A stretch of DNA of 64,000 nt from Polynucleobacter sp. AP-Melu-500A-A1 (GTDB lineage Bacteria; Pseudomonadota; Gammaproteobacteria; Burkholderiales; Burkholderiaceae): positions 434,001 to 498,000 of the forward strand of contig NZ_JACVOZ010000002.1 of the NCBI RefSeq assembly GCF_018882125.1. The letters run 5' to 3'. Each line of letters opens with the position of its first letter. The stretch's first letter is position 1. The notes under the pieces are model-generated. The model was not told the DNA's origin. It made no database searches and saw only the letters and a program-made list of their open reading frames with translations. Positions 1 to 9,057 of the stretch are shown here, piece after piece. Position numbers and translations under genes: made by a program.

Positions 1-3000
1 CTTGCAATTGCTTACGGTATTTTTCATACTTTTCGCTACCTACGCTTGGAATAGTGAGCTTGTAATCAATCACGGCAAAGTGGTCATCTAACTCCACCAA
101 ACGATCCATGCGAGAGCTCTTACCTCCTTCGCTCACGAGATCTAATTCATTCCATGCGGCAAGCCACTCTCCAGAAGTCAGGTAGCGTTTCAGCTCTGGT
201 TTTACTAATACAGCTTTGACTTGATCCAGCAACTTCTTGGCGCTCTCTTGATTGATGCCAAGCCAATTCATGAGCTCTTGCTCGCTTGGCATTGGGGGTT
301 TATTTTGATTGCCAGAATCTGGCGTTAAGAACTCGAGCAGCTTATGAAAGTTCGTGCCCTCTTGCAAGAGTTCAGGATCGGGCTCGGTAATCGTTTCATC
401 TTCCCCAGCAAATACCTCCACTGTGATGCCAGTCTTAATATCACTGACTAACTGCGTGTGATGATTGATCGCATGCGGCCATTGGAGTACAAAGTCATCA
501 ATAGATTTGCTCTTGCTCTCAGCTTGAGGCGCTCTCGGAGTGTTTTGCATTTTTACCAAGGTGATGTCTGGCACCGGATAAACCGACAAACCTGCTGCGC
601 TCGCCTTACCGTACCAAGATTCTTCATTCAAACCCGTAGGATTATTAGTAGTAGGCTTTTGAGCGTCGCCACTAATCCACAAACCTTGTCTGGCGCGAGT
701 CATTGCAACATAAAACAGATTCCAGTTTTCATTGATACCAATCGCTTTTTCAGCCTCATTGATTTCAGTGCGTGGACTCGTCAAGGTTTTAGTATTAAAC
801 GCGGATAAATGCAATGGTCCCATCTCCTGAGGCGGCCAATCCATCAGAACACCAATCTTATCGGGATTGGCCTTCGTATTATTAGCGTCTAATACGATCA
901 CAAAGGGAGACTCTAAGCCTTTAGCACCATGAATGGTCATTAAACGCACCCGAAGATGTAGATCTTCATCAGACATATCACTCTCTGGGTCTAACTCGTC
1001 TAAATTGTCATCGCTCGCAGCATCAACGTCACCCTCATCTGGCGTTTCATCATCGTCACCGCGACGCTTGGCATTAATCTCTTGAATAAAACGACTCAAG
1101 CTGGGATATTGACCGCCATCCTGATCTAAGGAAAGCATTAAAAATGCATCCAAATTTGCTAGGACTTGTGCGCGATCTCTATCTTGGCAAACCGCGGCAT
1201 AACGCATGCGTATATTGCCCTCTTGATACATTCGATCAAGCAAATCATGTACCGGTAGGCGCTCACTCAATACATGCCAGTGCTTTAAATATCGAGCCGC
1301 CCTTTGTAGATTGGTATCTGCGCTATCTTGCAAAGCATCCCACCAAGACCGGTATGCATCTGGTGTTTTGGCGATAGCCAGTTTTTGCATCTGTGCTTCA
1401 GTAAAGCCAAAAATCGGGCTTCTGAGCACTTGCGCCAATAGCAAATCATGGCGTGGTGTCACCAGCACACTTAATAGCGCAATAAGGTCATCCACCTCTA
1501 AGGTATTTAAGAGTCCGCCCAAGCGGGAGCTGTCATAAACCAGACCCATATCTCGTAACGCTCTCTCATACTGCGGTAAATATTGACGGCGCTTTACTAA
1601 CAGTAAAAAATCGCTTGCTCTAGCATCGCGCCAGATGTCTTGATCGCCATCCTTATCAGCTACTTTGCGGGTAGCAATTAAATGGGTAATCAACTTACCT
1701 ACCTCTAAACCCTCGGCGTGACGCTGCGCCACATTGACCGTTTCATAGGGATCAATAATGGCACTATCAAATGCACTACCCGAACGCAACTCATTACTCT
1801 TAGCCTCATAAGGCACTAATGCCAACAGATGCGCCTCACCTTGCTGTGCATATTCTTGAGTAGGCCTATTTACATCGGAGGCTTTCCAGCAGGTATCTTG
1901 CTCTGAATAGGGATAGTCAGCAGGAATCTGGGGGCTCATAAAAATTTTATTGACGGTGTCATTAATTTGGGGTGCATTGCGGCGTGTGACACCTTGCTCC
2001 ATGTAGATCGCTTTCCACATTGAATGCAAAAACTGTTTAGCACTCACAAATAAACGGGGGTCGGCACGGCGAAAACGATAAATAGATTGCTTAGGATCGC
2101 CAACAATAAAAACCTTGGGCCTCTCAAGACTATTTCCATAGCCGTCTAACCAGGAACGCAATATCTGCCATTGCAAAGGATTGGTATCTTGAAATTCATC
2201 TACCAAAATTTGTGTGTACCGTGCATCTAGGCGCGACTGTAGATAAGCAGCATGGGTAGAGTCAGTCATCAAAAGACTGACACCAATTTCTAAATCATCA
2301 AAATCGCGGACCCGCATACTGTCTTTTCGATCTTCAGCATGCGCCATCATGGACTCATTTAATGTAAACCAGGCTTGATTAATGGCATAGATATCTTGCT
2401 CTGCTTGCCAGGCAATATATTGTTCATATGCCTGACCCCACTCTTTTTTGATATTGAGGTATTCATCACAACGTGCAGCCAGGCCCTCTTGCTTTAAAAA
2501 GGTTTTTAAGGCGCCAACCAACCGATCATTCCACGTGCGATAGGTGGGCGGAGAATCTTTTGTTAAAAAGGTACTCTGAAATATTTGTACTACATCCATG
2601 ACATCGCCACCACGCTTTTTACAAGCAATAGCAGGCAATAAATACTCTAGTAGTCCCTGATCTTGAGTACCACTATGCTCAAAGCAATATGCCACAAACT
2701 CCAAGTTCTTTAGCGCCTCTGGCGCATTCCATAAAGCGAGCAGTGGGTTGGGATCTTTGAATTTAGGAAGTGCATTCTGAAGAAGATGTACAGGGCTAAT
2801 ATTCTTTTCCCTGCATGCTTTGGCAAAAAACGTCCAAGCTCCTCTTTGCTTTAGAAGACTGCCTTTGCCCATCAGCAAGTGCAGAGCATTGTAGGAGCCT
2901 AAATGTTTTAATAAAACATCATATTGAGCCTTAAGATCGGCACTCATTCCGCCCCACCAATCTTGTAGGCACTCTTCTTGTAAGCGCTTGGCGTCCTCTC

Positions 3001-3481
3001 GCAAGGTAAATCCTGGCTGGATTCCCAAAGATACTGGCGCTGCCCCTAATAACTTTCCAAACCACCCATGAAATGTGTCAATCACGATGGGCTGTGGATT
3101 TGCTAACACTTGTATGTAGAGCGCTTTCGCTTTAGGTAAATAAACACCCATTTGAGATGCGTCTAAACCTCTCTCAATTAAGGCATTCGTCACTACCGCA
3201 TCATCAGCAGTAGAAAATTCTTGCAACAAAGCATATAAGCGATCGCGCATCTCTTGAGCAGCTTTGCGGGTAAATGTTAAGGCGAGGATTTGCTGAGGCT
3301 TTACATCATCAAGTAATAAACGCACCATGCGCGCCACCAATAACCAAGTCTTCCCACTGCCCGCACAAGCAGAAACCACAACCGAGTGCTGTGGATCGCA
3401 AGCCAGTTTTTTTGAAAACTCAGCGACTGGGACGCCATCGGACATTTTTACAGGGTTGAGATCTGTAGTCTTACTCACCAT
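1..3481 (-). CDS. addA: AddA-type ATP-dependent helicase/nuclease, 3' end cut by window edge
   Basis: UvrD/RecB-family helicase-nuclease that works with AddB in processing DNA double-strand breaks for recombination. The frame is open to base 1 (1160 codons). Near the N terminus is a Walker A motif (ACAGSGKTWLL), followed by LTFTRKAAQEMRDRL (motif Ia). Motif II reads LVDEFQDTNPLQW and motif III GDPKQSIYRFRRADP. At the window edge the PD-(D/E)XK nuclease core VIDYK and the start of the Q-x-Y motif (YRKQLQ) are visible, so only a few dozen C-terminal residues should be missing. The ATG lies inside the end of addB (ATGGTGA, 7-bp overlap), indicating coupled translation. The call is firm from the motifs. 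Confidence 0.93.
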   Translation of the reverse strand, partial: MVSKTTDLNPVKMSDGVPVAEFSKKLACDPQHSVVVSACAGSGKTWLLVARMVRLLLDDVKPQQILALTFTRKAAQEMRDRLYALLQEFSTADDAVVTNALIERGLDASQMGVYLPKAKALYIQVLANPQPIVIDTFHGWFGKLLGAAPVSLGIQPGFTLREDAKRLQEECLQDWWGGMSADLKAQYDVLLKHLGSYNALHLLMGKGSLLKQRGAWTFFAKACREKNISPVHLLQNALPKFKDPNPLLALWNAPEALKNLEFVAYCFEHSGTQDQGLLEYLLPAIACKKRGGDVMDVVQIFQSTFLTKDSPPTYRTWNDRLVGALKTFLKQEGLAARCDEYLNIKKEWGQAYEQYIAWQAEQDIYAINQAWFTLNESMMAHAEDRKDSMRVRDFDDLEIGVSLLMTDSTHAAYLQSRLDARYTQILVDEFQDTNPLQWQILRSWLDGYGNSLERPKVFIVGDPKQSIYRFRRADPRLFVSAKQFLHSMWKAIYMEQGVTRRNAPQINDTVNKIFMSPQIPADYPYSEQDTCWKASDVNRPTQEYAQQGEAHLLALVPYEAKSNELRSGSAFDSAIIDPYETVNVAQRHAEGLEVGKLITHLIATRKVADKDGDQDIWRDARASDFLLLVKRRQYLPQYERALRDMGLVYDSSRLGGLLNTLEVDDLIALLSVLVTPRHDLLLAQVLRSPIFGFTEAQMQKLAIAKTPDAYRSWWDALQDSADTNLQRAARYLKHWHVLSERLPVHDLLDRMYQEGNIRMRYAAVCQDRDRAQVLANLDAFLMLSLDQDGGQYPSLSRFIQEINAKRRGDDDETPDEGDVDAASDDNLDELDPESDMSDEDLHLRVRLMTIHGAKGLESPFVIVLDANNTKANPDKIGVLMDWPPQEMGPLHLSAFNTKTLTSPRTEINEAEKAIGINENWNLFYVAMTRARQGLWISGDAQKPTTNNPTGLNEESWYGKASAAGLSVYPVPDITLVKMQNTPRAPQAESKSKSIDDFVLQWPHAINHHTQLVSDIKTGITVEVFAGEDETITEPDPELLQEGTNFHKLLEFLTPDSGNQNKPPMPSEQELMNWLGINQESAKKLLDQVKAVLVKPELKRYLTSGEWLAAWNELDLVSEGGKSSRMDRLVELDDHFAVIDYKLTIPSVGSEKYEKYRKQLQ

Positions 3482-6456
3482 ACCCCCTTGCGACAAAGAC
3501 CACGTGCCTCGCAATACCGACAAACGCCATCTGGAGCAAACGCCTCCATCGGCTTTTTGGACCATAAACCTTCCAGATCTTGCGTAATCTGCTCAGTAAA
3601 TTTCAGCATTAACTCAGGAAATGGACTGACCTCTTGAGCACGCGGCGCATTTTGCGCATCTTTACCAACATCCGCTTTGAGAGAAACCCATTCCGCTTCT
3701 TGCACTTGATGCCCTACTATTTTGTGATTTTCTGGTCCTTCATTCGCGGCTCGCGCATAAATGAGTAATTGCGGATCATCCAAAATATGTTCTGCTCGGT
3801 CTTGCACCTTTTTATAGTTTTGATGTTTGTAATCAATAACAGAGGCCAATTGAGGATTTGCAGTGTGCACATCAAAGCGATCTGCATAACCTTCAATACG
3901 AATTTGGCGAAGCTCGCCATCAGGGCTCATGATGGGCAAATCAAATCCAACTTTCGCTTCACCATCAAAATATTCCCATCCCTGCTGCTCACGTTGTAAT
4001 TGCCAACTGATAAAACTAGGAATTTGCTTTTGCCAATCCCGTAAGGTGCCCATCACTCTAGCGTCACCTTCTATTAAATCTTTAAACTCTTGCTCCGAGA
4101 TCATTGATAGACGCTTTTCCATCCAATCGCGTCGTAACTGCTGATTCATATTGAGTTCGGGATGGTTATGCGCTTCTGTTTTTAATGCGTGATAAAAGAT
4201 TTTGAGAATGGCGTGTAGCGTTTGGCCCGCTAAAGACGCATCAAAACCTTCATCAAATCCTTTGATTTTTCGCAAACCCAATAAACTGCGAACGTAATAG
4301 CGATATGGGCAATCTCTCAATGCCTTATAAGCACTCGGGCTCATCGATAAGGGCATTGGCAGATCATCTTCAAGATGAGCAACTGATCTTGATATGGGAT
4401 GGGTTTGAATTTCTTGCTGGGAAGGCTTCACTTGAAGTGGTTTCCACTTGAGTACGGTTTGTAAACGCTGAATCCAGGCTGATGGCCGCAAAGGCTCACC
4501 GCTTTTGCTATTGCTTTGCCAGAGAAAATCTACGGTATCAGTTGAAGCAAGCAATTGTGATAAATCACGCGCCTGCTGTTGAAATTGCAATGCAATCGTC
4601 GACGTTTTTAAAAGCTGATTCAGAGCATCTGAGAAAAATAAAGGGGGCTCAGCATAAGCAGGCAATTGCTGCTCATCACAACCGACCATGACCACCGCAT
4701 CAAATTTTCTCAGGCGAGTTGAGCTTAATGGCAGAATGCTTAATGTCGCCAGCGCCTCTTTACCCTCTTCCTGATAGCTTGCGCCCTCAATCACCGTCTT
4801 GAGAAGACTGAGCCACTCACTCAAACGCATCCTCACCTGTTGATGCGGAGAAGCATGTAGATCGAACGATTTAATGACCTCTAATAACTGCTTACCAGCC
4901 GAGTCTTGAGCGAGCATCTTCGCCATTCCTGTAGCCTCAAGATTCTTCTGCAATAAGGTATAGGCTTGGTGGCAATCTACTTTTAAGTTTTGCCATTCAT
5001 AGTGCCGCTCTCTTAAAAATTGTAAGAGCTTAAATAAACTTGGGCTTGGTAGTGCTGATGATCTTTTCTGAGCGTTTGCAGTAGCCCCTTCAATAGCCAA
5101 ATGAAAGGTTTTCCAACCAGACTCTGCTTTACTCGCAATCAAAATATCTTCAAGCTCAGCAATCAGGCCCGCGCATAACTCAGGATCACAATTAAGCCAC
5201 TGGGGATTGTTGATGACAATAAATGGATTTTGCAAAAACTCTAAAAGCGTTTTTGCACTAGGCCCATCCTTCGGAGATCGAATCAGCTCTAGCCAACTAT
5301 GAAATGCAGCCGCTGCACGCGTGGTCGAGAGCTTCCAACCAGTATCGTCTTGAATCTTTAAAGATGGTCCTAAGCGAGTTAGCAATGCTCGCACCCTTCT
5401 CGCTACTAAACGATCTTGCGCCACTAACGCAATTTGCTTTTTATCGGCCATCAAATATTGCTCAATGGTTTTTGCAGTTAACCATGCCAGCTCTTCAAAT
5501 CGCTTAACGCCGATCAATTGCCAGTTTTCAGGATGGCTATTGTGAATATTTTCTAATGCTTGATTCTCTGCCTCATCGCCGCCTACCGCTTCAGCCCAAA
5601 GACCGACCTGTCGCCAATCCATACTGATCTCAATGACTGAGGTATGACGGGCGCACTGACTAAGGAAAGTATTGATGATTTCTTTATCAATAGGCTTAGG
5701 ATCTGCAGTTTCAACCCAGATCAGTGGTCGCTCTTGATGATACTTTTTAGCTTGCTCAATAGCCTCTAGATGCGATGCCATCGCCAGTTGTTCACGAAAT
5801 ACTGGGTCACTTGCGCTAGTAATGAACCGCCAAAATGTCAGCAGTACACTCGCTTCTTGGTCAACTACCTTTCGAGATAGTGGTGCATAGACTTCGTTAA
5901 TGAGCTTATCTAAAAAGATGGTGACTTGATCAATCCATGTTTGACCAATCTGAATTGGTTTGTCATTTACTGCCTCAAGCTGCGCATAAATTTGCTTTTG
6001 CAATTGAGGTAGCACGGCTTTAGATAAAGTGTCACACGCCTCGATGATGGCTTGAGCTAAACCCCAGGCACCTGCCTCATTTTCTGCTTTAAAACGCGCT
6101 TGCAATTCAGGATGTTCACGCAAGGTTGCATACACACCCAACCAACGCTCTAAGTCTGATTGCTTTTTTGGAAACTTCCAAGCGTTTGGTGCTGCCTCTA
6201 GCCAATCTGTAAAACTAATGACTTGCGGTAAGAAAGCTATTGGATTGGTTAGGTCATTTGGACGCGCTTTTTCGAGTGCCGCTCTCAGACCAATTAGTGG
6301 GCCTGCCGTACTCAGCACCACTAAGGGGCGTTGATTTGTTTGCAACGCACAATTCCAAATTCCCTCTGCCAACACTTTCAGCGCGTCGGCATTAGGCGCA
6401 ACAGCCCATGTATAGAGCTGCTCTTGCTTAGAAATAGTGGGAAATGCTTCTGACAT
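3475..6456 (-). CDS. addB: AddB-like nuclease subunit with Fe-S cysteine cluster
   Basis: Second subunit of the AddAB double-strand-break repair complex; 993 residues. The N-terminal two thirds is a helicase-like scaffold with only a degenerate P-loop region, as is usual for proteobacterial AddB, plus a motif-III-like VVMVGCDEQQLPAY. The C-terminal quarter is a PD-(D/E)XK (PDDEXK_1) nuclease with core VIDYKHQNY. A lone Cys in ALRDCPYRYYVRSLL together with C979, C982 and C988 (CRYCEARGLC) forms the four-cysteine pattern of the AddB iron-sulfur staple. It starts with ATG and is divergent from trxA across about 130 bp. addA follows with a 7-bp overlap, so the two form one operon. Confidence 0.9.
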   Translation of the reverse strand: MSEAFPTISKQEQLYTWAVAPNADALKVLAEGIWNCALQTNQRPLVVLSTAGPLIGLRAALEKARPNDLTNPIAFLPQVISFTDWLEAAPNAWKFPKKQSDLERWLGVYATLREHPELQARFKAENEAGAWGLAQAIIEACDTLSKAVLPQLQKQIYAQLEAVNDKPIQIGQTWIDQVTIFLDKLINEVYAPLSRKVVDQEASVLLTFWRFITSASDPVFREQLAMASHLEAIEQAKKYHQERPLIWVETADPKPIDKEIINTFLSQCARHTSVIEISMDWRQVGLWAEAVGGDEAENQALENIHNSHPENWQLIGVKRFEELAWLTAKTIEQYLMADKKQIALVAQDRLVARRVRALLTRLGPSLKIQDDTGWKLSTTRAAAAFHSWLELIRSPKDGPSAKTLLEFLQNPFIVINNPQWLNCDPELCAGLIAELEDILIASKAESGWKTFHLAIEGATANAQKRSSALPSPSLFKLLQFLRERHYEWQNLKVDCHQAYTLLQKNLEATGMAKMLAQDSAGKQLLEVIKSFDLHASPHQQVRMRLSEWLSLLKTVIEGASYQEEGKEALATLSILPLSSTRLRKFDAVVMVGCDEQQLPAYAEPPLFFSDALNQLLKTSTIALQFQQQARDLSQLLASTDTVDFLWQSNSKSGEPLRPSAWIQRLQTVLKWKPLQVKPSQQEIQTHPISRSVAHLEDDLPMPLSMSPSAYKALRDCPYRYYVRSLLGLRKIKGFDEGFDASLAGQTLHAILKIFYHALKTEAHNHPELNMNQQLRRDWMEKRLSMISEQEFKDLIEGDARVMGTLRDWQKQIPSFISWQLQREQQGWEYFDGEAKVGFDLPIMSPDGELRQIRIEGYADRFDVHTANPQLASVIDYKHQNYKKVQDRAEHILDDPQLLIYARAANEGPENHKIVGHQVQEAEWVSLKADVGKDAQNAPRAQEVSPFPELMLKFTEQITQDLEGLWSKKPMEAFAPDGVCRYCEARGLCRKGVW

Positions 6457-6588
6457 TACTAACTTTGATCGACTCTCGTTTTAGGGCTTATTTTGAATTT
6501 TCGGCACAATCTTTGGCTTATTGCTAATATAAGCGTTGTAAGACCATAATTAAATAACTCGCTAAATAAGTCTAAATAAGGAATTTTC

Positions 6589-6915
6589 ATGAGTGCCGGC
6601 ATTAAATATGTAACTGACGCCTCTTTCGAACAAGACGTCCTCAAATCCGATAAACCTGTTTTGCTCGACTTCTGGGCTGAATGGTGCGGCCCTTGCAAAA
6701 TGATTGGCCCAATCCTGGAAGAGCTTTCCGGTGAATATGGCGACAAAATACAGATTGCCAAAATGAATGTGGATGAGAACCAAGGTGTTCCTGCCCAGTT
6801 CAATATTCGTGGCATTCCTACGCTAATCCTCTTTAAGAACGGCACTGTTGCCGCTCAAAAAGTAGGCGCTTTGGCTAAATCTCAGTTGACTGCTTTTATT
6901 GATAGTCATCTGTAA
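6589..6915 (+). CDS. trxA: thioredoxin
   Basis: Cytoplasmic protein-disulfide reductase; 108 residues, the usual length for TrxA. The redox motif WCGPC is at residues 32-36 and the cis-proline (GIPT) is at residue 77. The buried Asp region (LLDFWAEW) and the GxxAKSQL C-terminal helix are conserved. The ATG is preceded by AAGGAA at good spacing. It is followed directly by a strong intrinsic terminator and then by rho, the usual trxA-rho order in beta- and gammaproteobacteria. The terminator suggests that most trxA transcripts are monocistronic. Confidence 0.97.
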   Translation: MSAGIKYVTDASFEQDVLKSDKPVLLDFWAEWCGPCKMIGPILEELSGEYGDKIQIAKMNVDENQGVPAQFNIRGIPTLILFKNGTVAAQKVGALAKSQLTAFIDSHL

Positions 6916-6925
6916 ATAGTCGTTC

Positions 6926-6958
6926 ACCACGGGTTCACTAGGTGAGCCTGTGGTTTTT
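6926..6958 (+). terminator. intrinsic terminator of trxA
   Basis: A 13-bp stem (ACCACGGGTTCAC with GTGAGCCTGTGGT, two G-U pairs and no mismatch) closes a 3-nt loop (TAG) and is followed by five T. It starts 10 bases after the trxA stop codon. Confidence 0.92.
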
Positions 6959-6972
6959 CCCGCTTCAAATGC

Positions 6973-7000
6973 TTGTCACACCCCATTTTTAGTGTAGTAT
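6973..7000 (+). promoter_or_regulatory. candidate sigma-70 promoter for rho
   Basis: TTGTCA (6973-6978) and TAGTAT (6995-7000) are separated by 16 bases. The pair sits just past the trxA terminator and about 165 bases before the rho start, which would give rho its own promoter and a long leader. Inferred from consensus similarity only. Confidence 0.5.
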
Positions 7001-7006
7001 TACCCA

Positions 7007-7165
7007 AACGCACTAATCAGTGCTCCGATTTCTAGCAATTTACCTCCCCTTTCTTTTAGCAAAACTCCACAATTCTGTTTGTCCAAATCTGTCTGATTTT
7101 CATCAGGACAGTCATACCTCAAAACACATAAATCTTTTCCCCCTTTATTAACACCCGAGAACCAC
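7007..7165 (+). promoter_or_regulatory. C-rich, G-poor rho leader (candidate rut site)
   Basis: The leader between the proposed promoter and rho has many C and YC dinucleotides and very few G, with runs such as ACCTCCCC and TTTTCCCCC. This is the composition expected of a Rho-utilisation site, and in Escherichia coli rho is autoregulated by Rho-dependent attenuation in its leader. A hairpin at 7089-7111 (CTGTC-TGAT/ATCAGGACAG, one bulge) interrupts the unstructured tract. The rho ATG has only a weak Shine-Dalgarno (GAGAA). The autoregulatory role is inferred. Confidence 0.55.
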
Positions 7166-8428
7166 ATGCAATTAACTGAACTCAAAGTCCTCCACGTTTC
7201 CGCTCTGCTTGAAATGGCAGCTAGCCTGGAGATTGAAAATACCCAACGGATGCGCAAACAAGAATTAATGTTTGCCATTTTGAAGAAACGCGCTAAAGCC
7301 GGTGAAATGGTTTTTGGTGATGGCACCTTAGAGGTATTGCCTGATGGCTTTGGCTTCTTACGCTCTCCTGAAGCCTCTTACATGGCTTCTCCAGATGATA
7401 TCTATATCTCCCCTGCACAGATCCGCCGCTTTAACCTCCATACTGGTGATAGCGTTGAAGGTGAAGTGCGCACACCGAAAGATGGTGAGCGTTATTTTGC
7501 TTTAGTCAAAGTTGACAAGATCAATGGTCTGCCTCCCGAGGCGCTCAAGAACCGCATCATGTTCGAGAACCTAACGCCATTACACCCGAACCGCGTGATC
7601 TCGCTTGAGCGTGATATCAAGGCTGAAGAGAACCTCACCGGTCGTATTATCGACATGATCTCCCCAATCGGCTTTGGCCAACGGGGCTTGATTGTGTCCT
7701 CACCAAAATCTGGTAAGACGGTAATGATGCAGCACATTGCGCATGCAATCTCCGCCAATAACCCTGATGCAATCTTGATTGTTCTTTTAGTAGATGAACG
7801 TCCTGAAGAAGTTACTGAAATGCAGCGCTCCGTTCGCGGTGAAGTCGTTGCCTCTACTTTTGATGAGCCTGCAGTGCGCCACGTTCAAGTTGCCGAGATG
7901 GTGATTGAAAAAGCAAAACGCTTAGTAGAGATGGGTAAAGATGTGATCATCTTGCTTGACTCCATTACCCGTCTTGCACGTGCCTACAACACTGTGATTC
8001 CTTCATCAGGAAAAGTACTTTCTGGCGGTGTGGATGCAAATGCCTTACAGCGTCCAAAACGCTTTTTCGGTGCAGCACGTAATATTGAAGAAGGTGGTTC
8101 TTTAACCATCATCGCTACTGCCCTGATTGAAACGGGTAGCCGCATGGACGATCTCATTTATGAGGAGTTCAAAGGTACTGGCAATATGGAAGTACACCTT
8201 GAGCGTCGCTTGGCTGAGCGTCGTGTTTACCCATCTATCAACCTCAATAAGTCTGGCACCCGCCGCGAGGAGTTGCTGGTGAAAGCTGAAAACCTCCAAA
8301 AGATCTGGGTCTTGCGCAAATTGCTGGCCGATATGGACGATATCGAGGCGATGAACTTCATTGTGGATAAGCTCAAATCGACCAAAAACAACGGTGAATT
8401 CTTCGACCTAATGCGTCGCGGAGGCTAA
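7166..8428 (+). CDS. rho: transcription termination factor Rho
   Basis: Hexameric RNA-dependent ATPase/helicase that ends transcription; 420 residues, normal length. The N-terminal Rho_N helical domain (about 1-45) is followed by the cold-shock-like RNA-binding domain with [16 protein letters not shown] (about 51-66). The Walker A motif is SSPKSGKT (178-185). Walker B lies in [17 protein letters not shown], followed by the Q-loop region [12 protein letters not shown]. No insertion is seen between the N-terminal and RNA-binding domains, unlike actinobacterial Rho. It lies between trxA and rpmE2. Confidence 0.98.
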   Translation: MQLTELKVLHVSALLEMAASLEIENTQRMRKQELMFAILKKRAKAGEMVFGDGTLEVLPDGFGFLRSPEASYMASPDDIYISPAQIRRFNLHTGDSVEGEVRTPKDGERYFALVKVDKINGLPPEALKNRIMFENLTPLHPNRVISLERDIKAEENLTGRIIDMISPIGFGQRGLIVSSPKSGKTVMMQHIAHAISANNPDAILIVLLVDERPEEVTEMQRSVRGEVVASTFDEPAVRHVQVAEMVIEKAKRLVEMGKDVIILLDSITRLARAYNTVIPSSGKVLSGGVDANALQRPKRFFGAARNIEEGGSLTIIATALIETGSRMDDLIYEEFKGTGNMEVHLERRLAERRVYPSINLNKSGTRREELLVKAENLQKIWVLRKLLADMDDIEAMNFIVDKLKSTKNNGEFFDLMRRGG

Positions 8429-8430
8429 TG

Positions 8431-8452
8431 AAGGCGCCCTTGCGGGTGCTTT
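8431..8452 (+). terminator. hairpin just after rho
   Basis: AAGGCGCCC and GGGTGCTTT form a 9-bp stem with two G-U pairs and a TTGC loop, starting 2 bases after the rho stop. The T tract is short (three T, within the stem), so it may be a weak terminator or an RNA 3'-end stabiliser. Confidence 0.5.
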
Positions 8453-8476
8453 AAAGTAAGAATTGGGGCAAAGACG

Positions 8477-8510
8477 GCTGTTTTAGGCCCTTTTTGCTTA
8501 GCAAAACAGC
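8477..8510 (+). repeat. inverted repeat between rho and rpmE2
   Basis: GCTGTTTT (8477-8484) is exactly inverted as AAAACAGC (8503-8510) around an 18-base spacer that contains CCCTTTTT. It could be a regulatory hairpin or a protein site in the rpmE2 upstream region. No function can be assigned from sequence. Confidence 0.35.
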
Positions 8511-8624
8511 GCTTTGTTGTTGATTTCATGGCATAATTTCGCCTTTACTGCTTTTAACTTGGGAAAGTATTTAGGTTAAGAATTTAGATTTAACCCAAAC
8601 GGCTACCCGCTAATAGGACTCAAA

Positions 8625-8972
8625 ATGAAACCTGGCATTCACCCCGAATATCGTGAAATCGTCTTTGTAGACGTTTCTAATAACTTCAGCTTCAAGACTC
8701 GCTCCACGATGTCCACTAAAGAGAAAATCAAGTGGGAAGATGGCAATGAATATCCATTGGCCAAGATCGAGACTTCATCTGAATCACACCCTTTCTACAC
8801 CGGCACCCAGAAAATCATGGATACAGCTGGTCGTGTTGAGAAATTCCGTCAGAAATTCGGTAGCAAAGCAGTTGCTAAAGCTACTGGTGATGGCGCTGCT
8901 AAAACAGCTGAGAAAAAAGCTGCTGCTGCAGAAGCTAAAGCTGCTGAAAAGCCTGCTAAGAAGAAGGCTTAA
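8625..8972 (+). CDS. rpmE2: 50S ribosomal protein L31 type B with Ala/Lys-rich tail
   Basis: Ribosomal protein L31 of the zinc-free (C-minus, type B) form. It starts [14 protein letters not shown] and lacks the CxxC pairs of zinc-binding L31. The canonical domain (SHPFYTG and VEKFRQKFG motifs) ends near residue 82. About 33 extra residues, almost all Ala, Lys and Glu, make the protein 115 residues against about 85-90 usually. The tail is lysine-rich and probably contacts rRNA, which is inference. The ATG is preceded by AGGACT. A strong terminator follows. Confidence 0.95.
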   Translation: MKPGIHPEYREIVFVDVSNNFSFKTRSTMSTKEKIKWEDGNEYPLAKIETSSESHPFYTGTQKIMDTAGRVEKFRQKFGSKAVAKATGDGAAKTAEKKAAAAEAKAAEKPAKKKA

Positions 8973-9010
8973 ATTCCTTTCTCTTTTGCAGGGTTCTCTG
9001 CGAGATAATC

Positions 9011-9034
9011 AAGGCAGCGTTTGCTGCCTTTTTT
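9011..9034 (+). terminator. intrinsic terminator of rpmE2
   Basis: AAGGCAGC and GCTGCCTT form a perfect 8-bp stem with a GTTT loop, running into a six-T tract at 9029-9034. It lies 38 bases after the rpmE2 stop. Confidence 0.92.
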
Positions 9035-9057
9035 ATTGATTTTGCAAATAGTTACGC

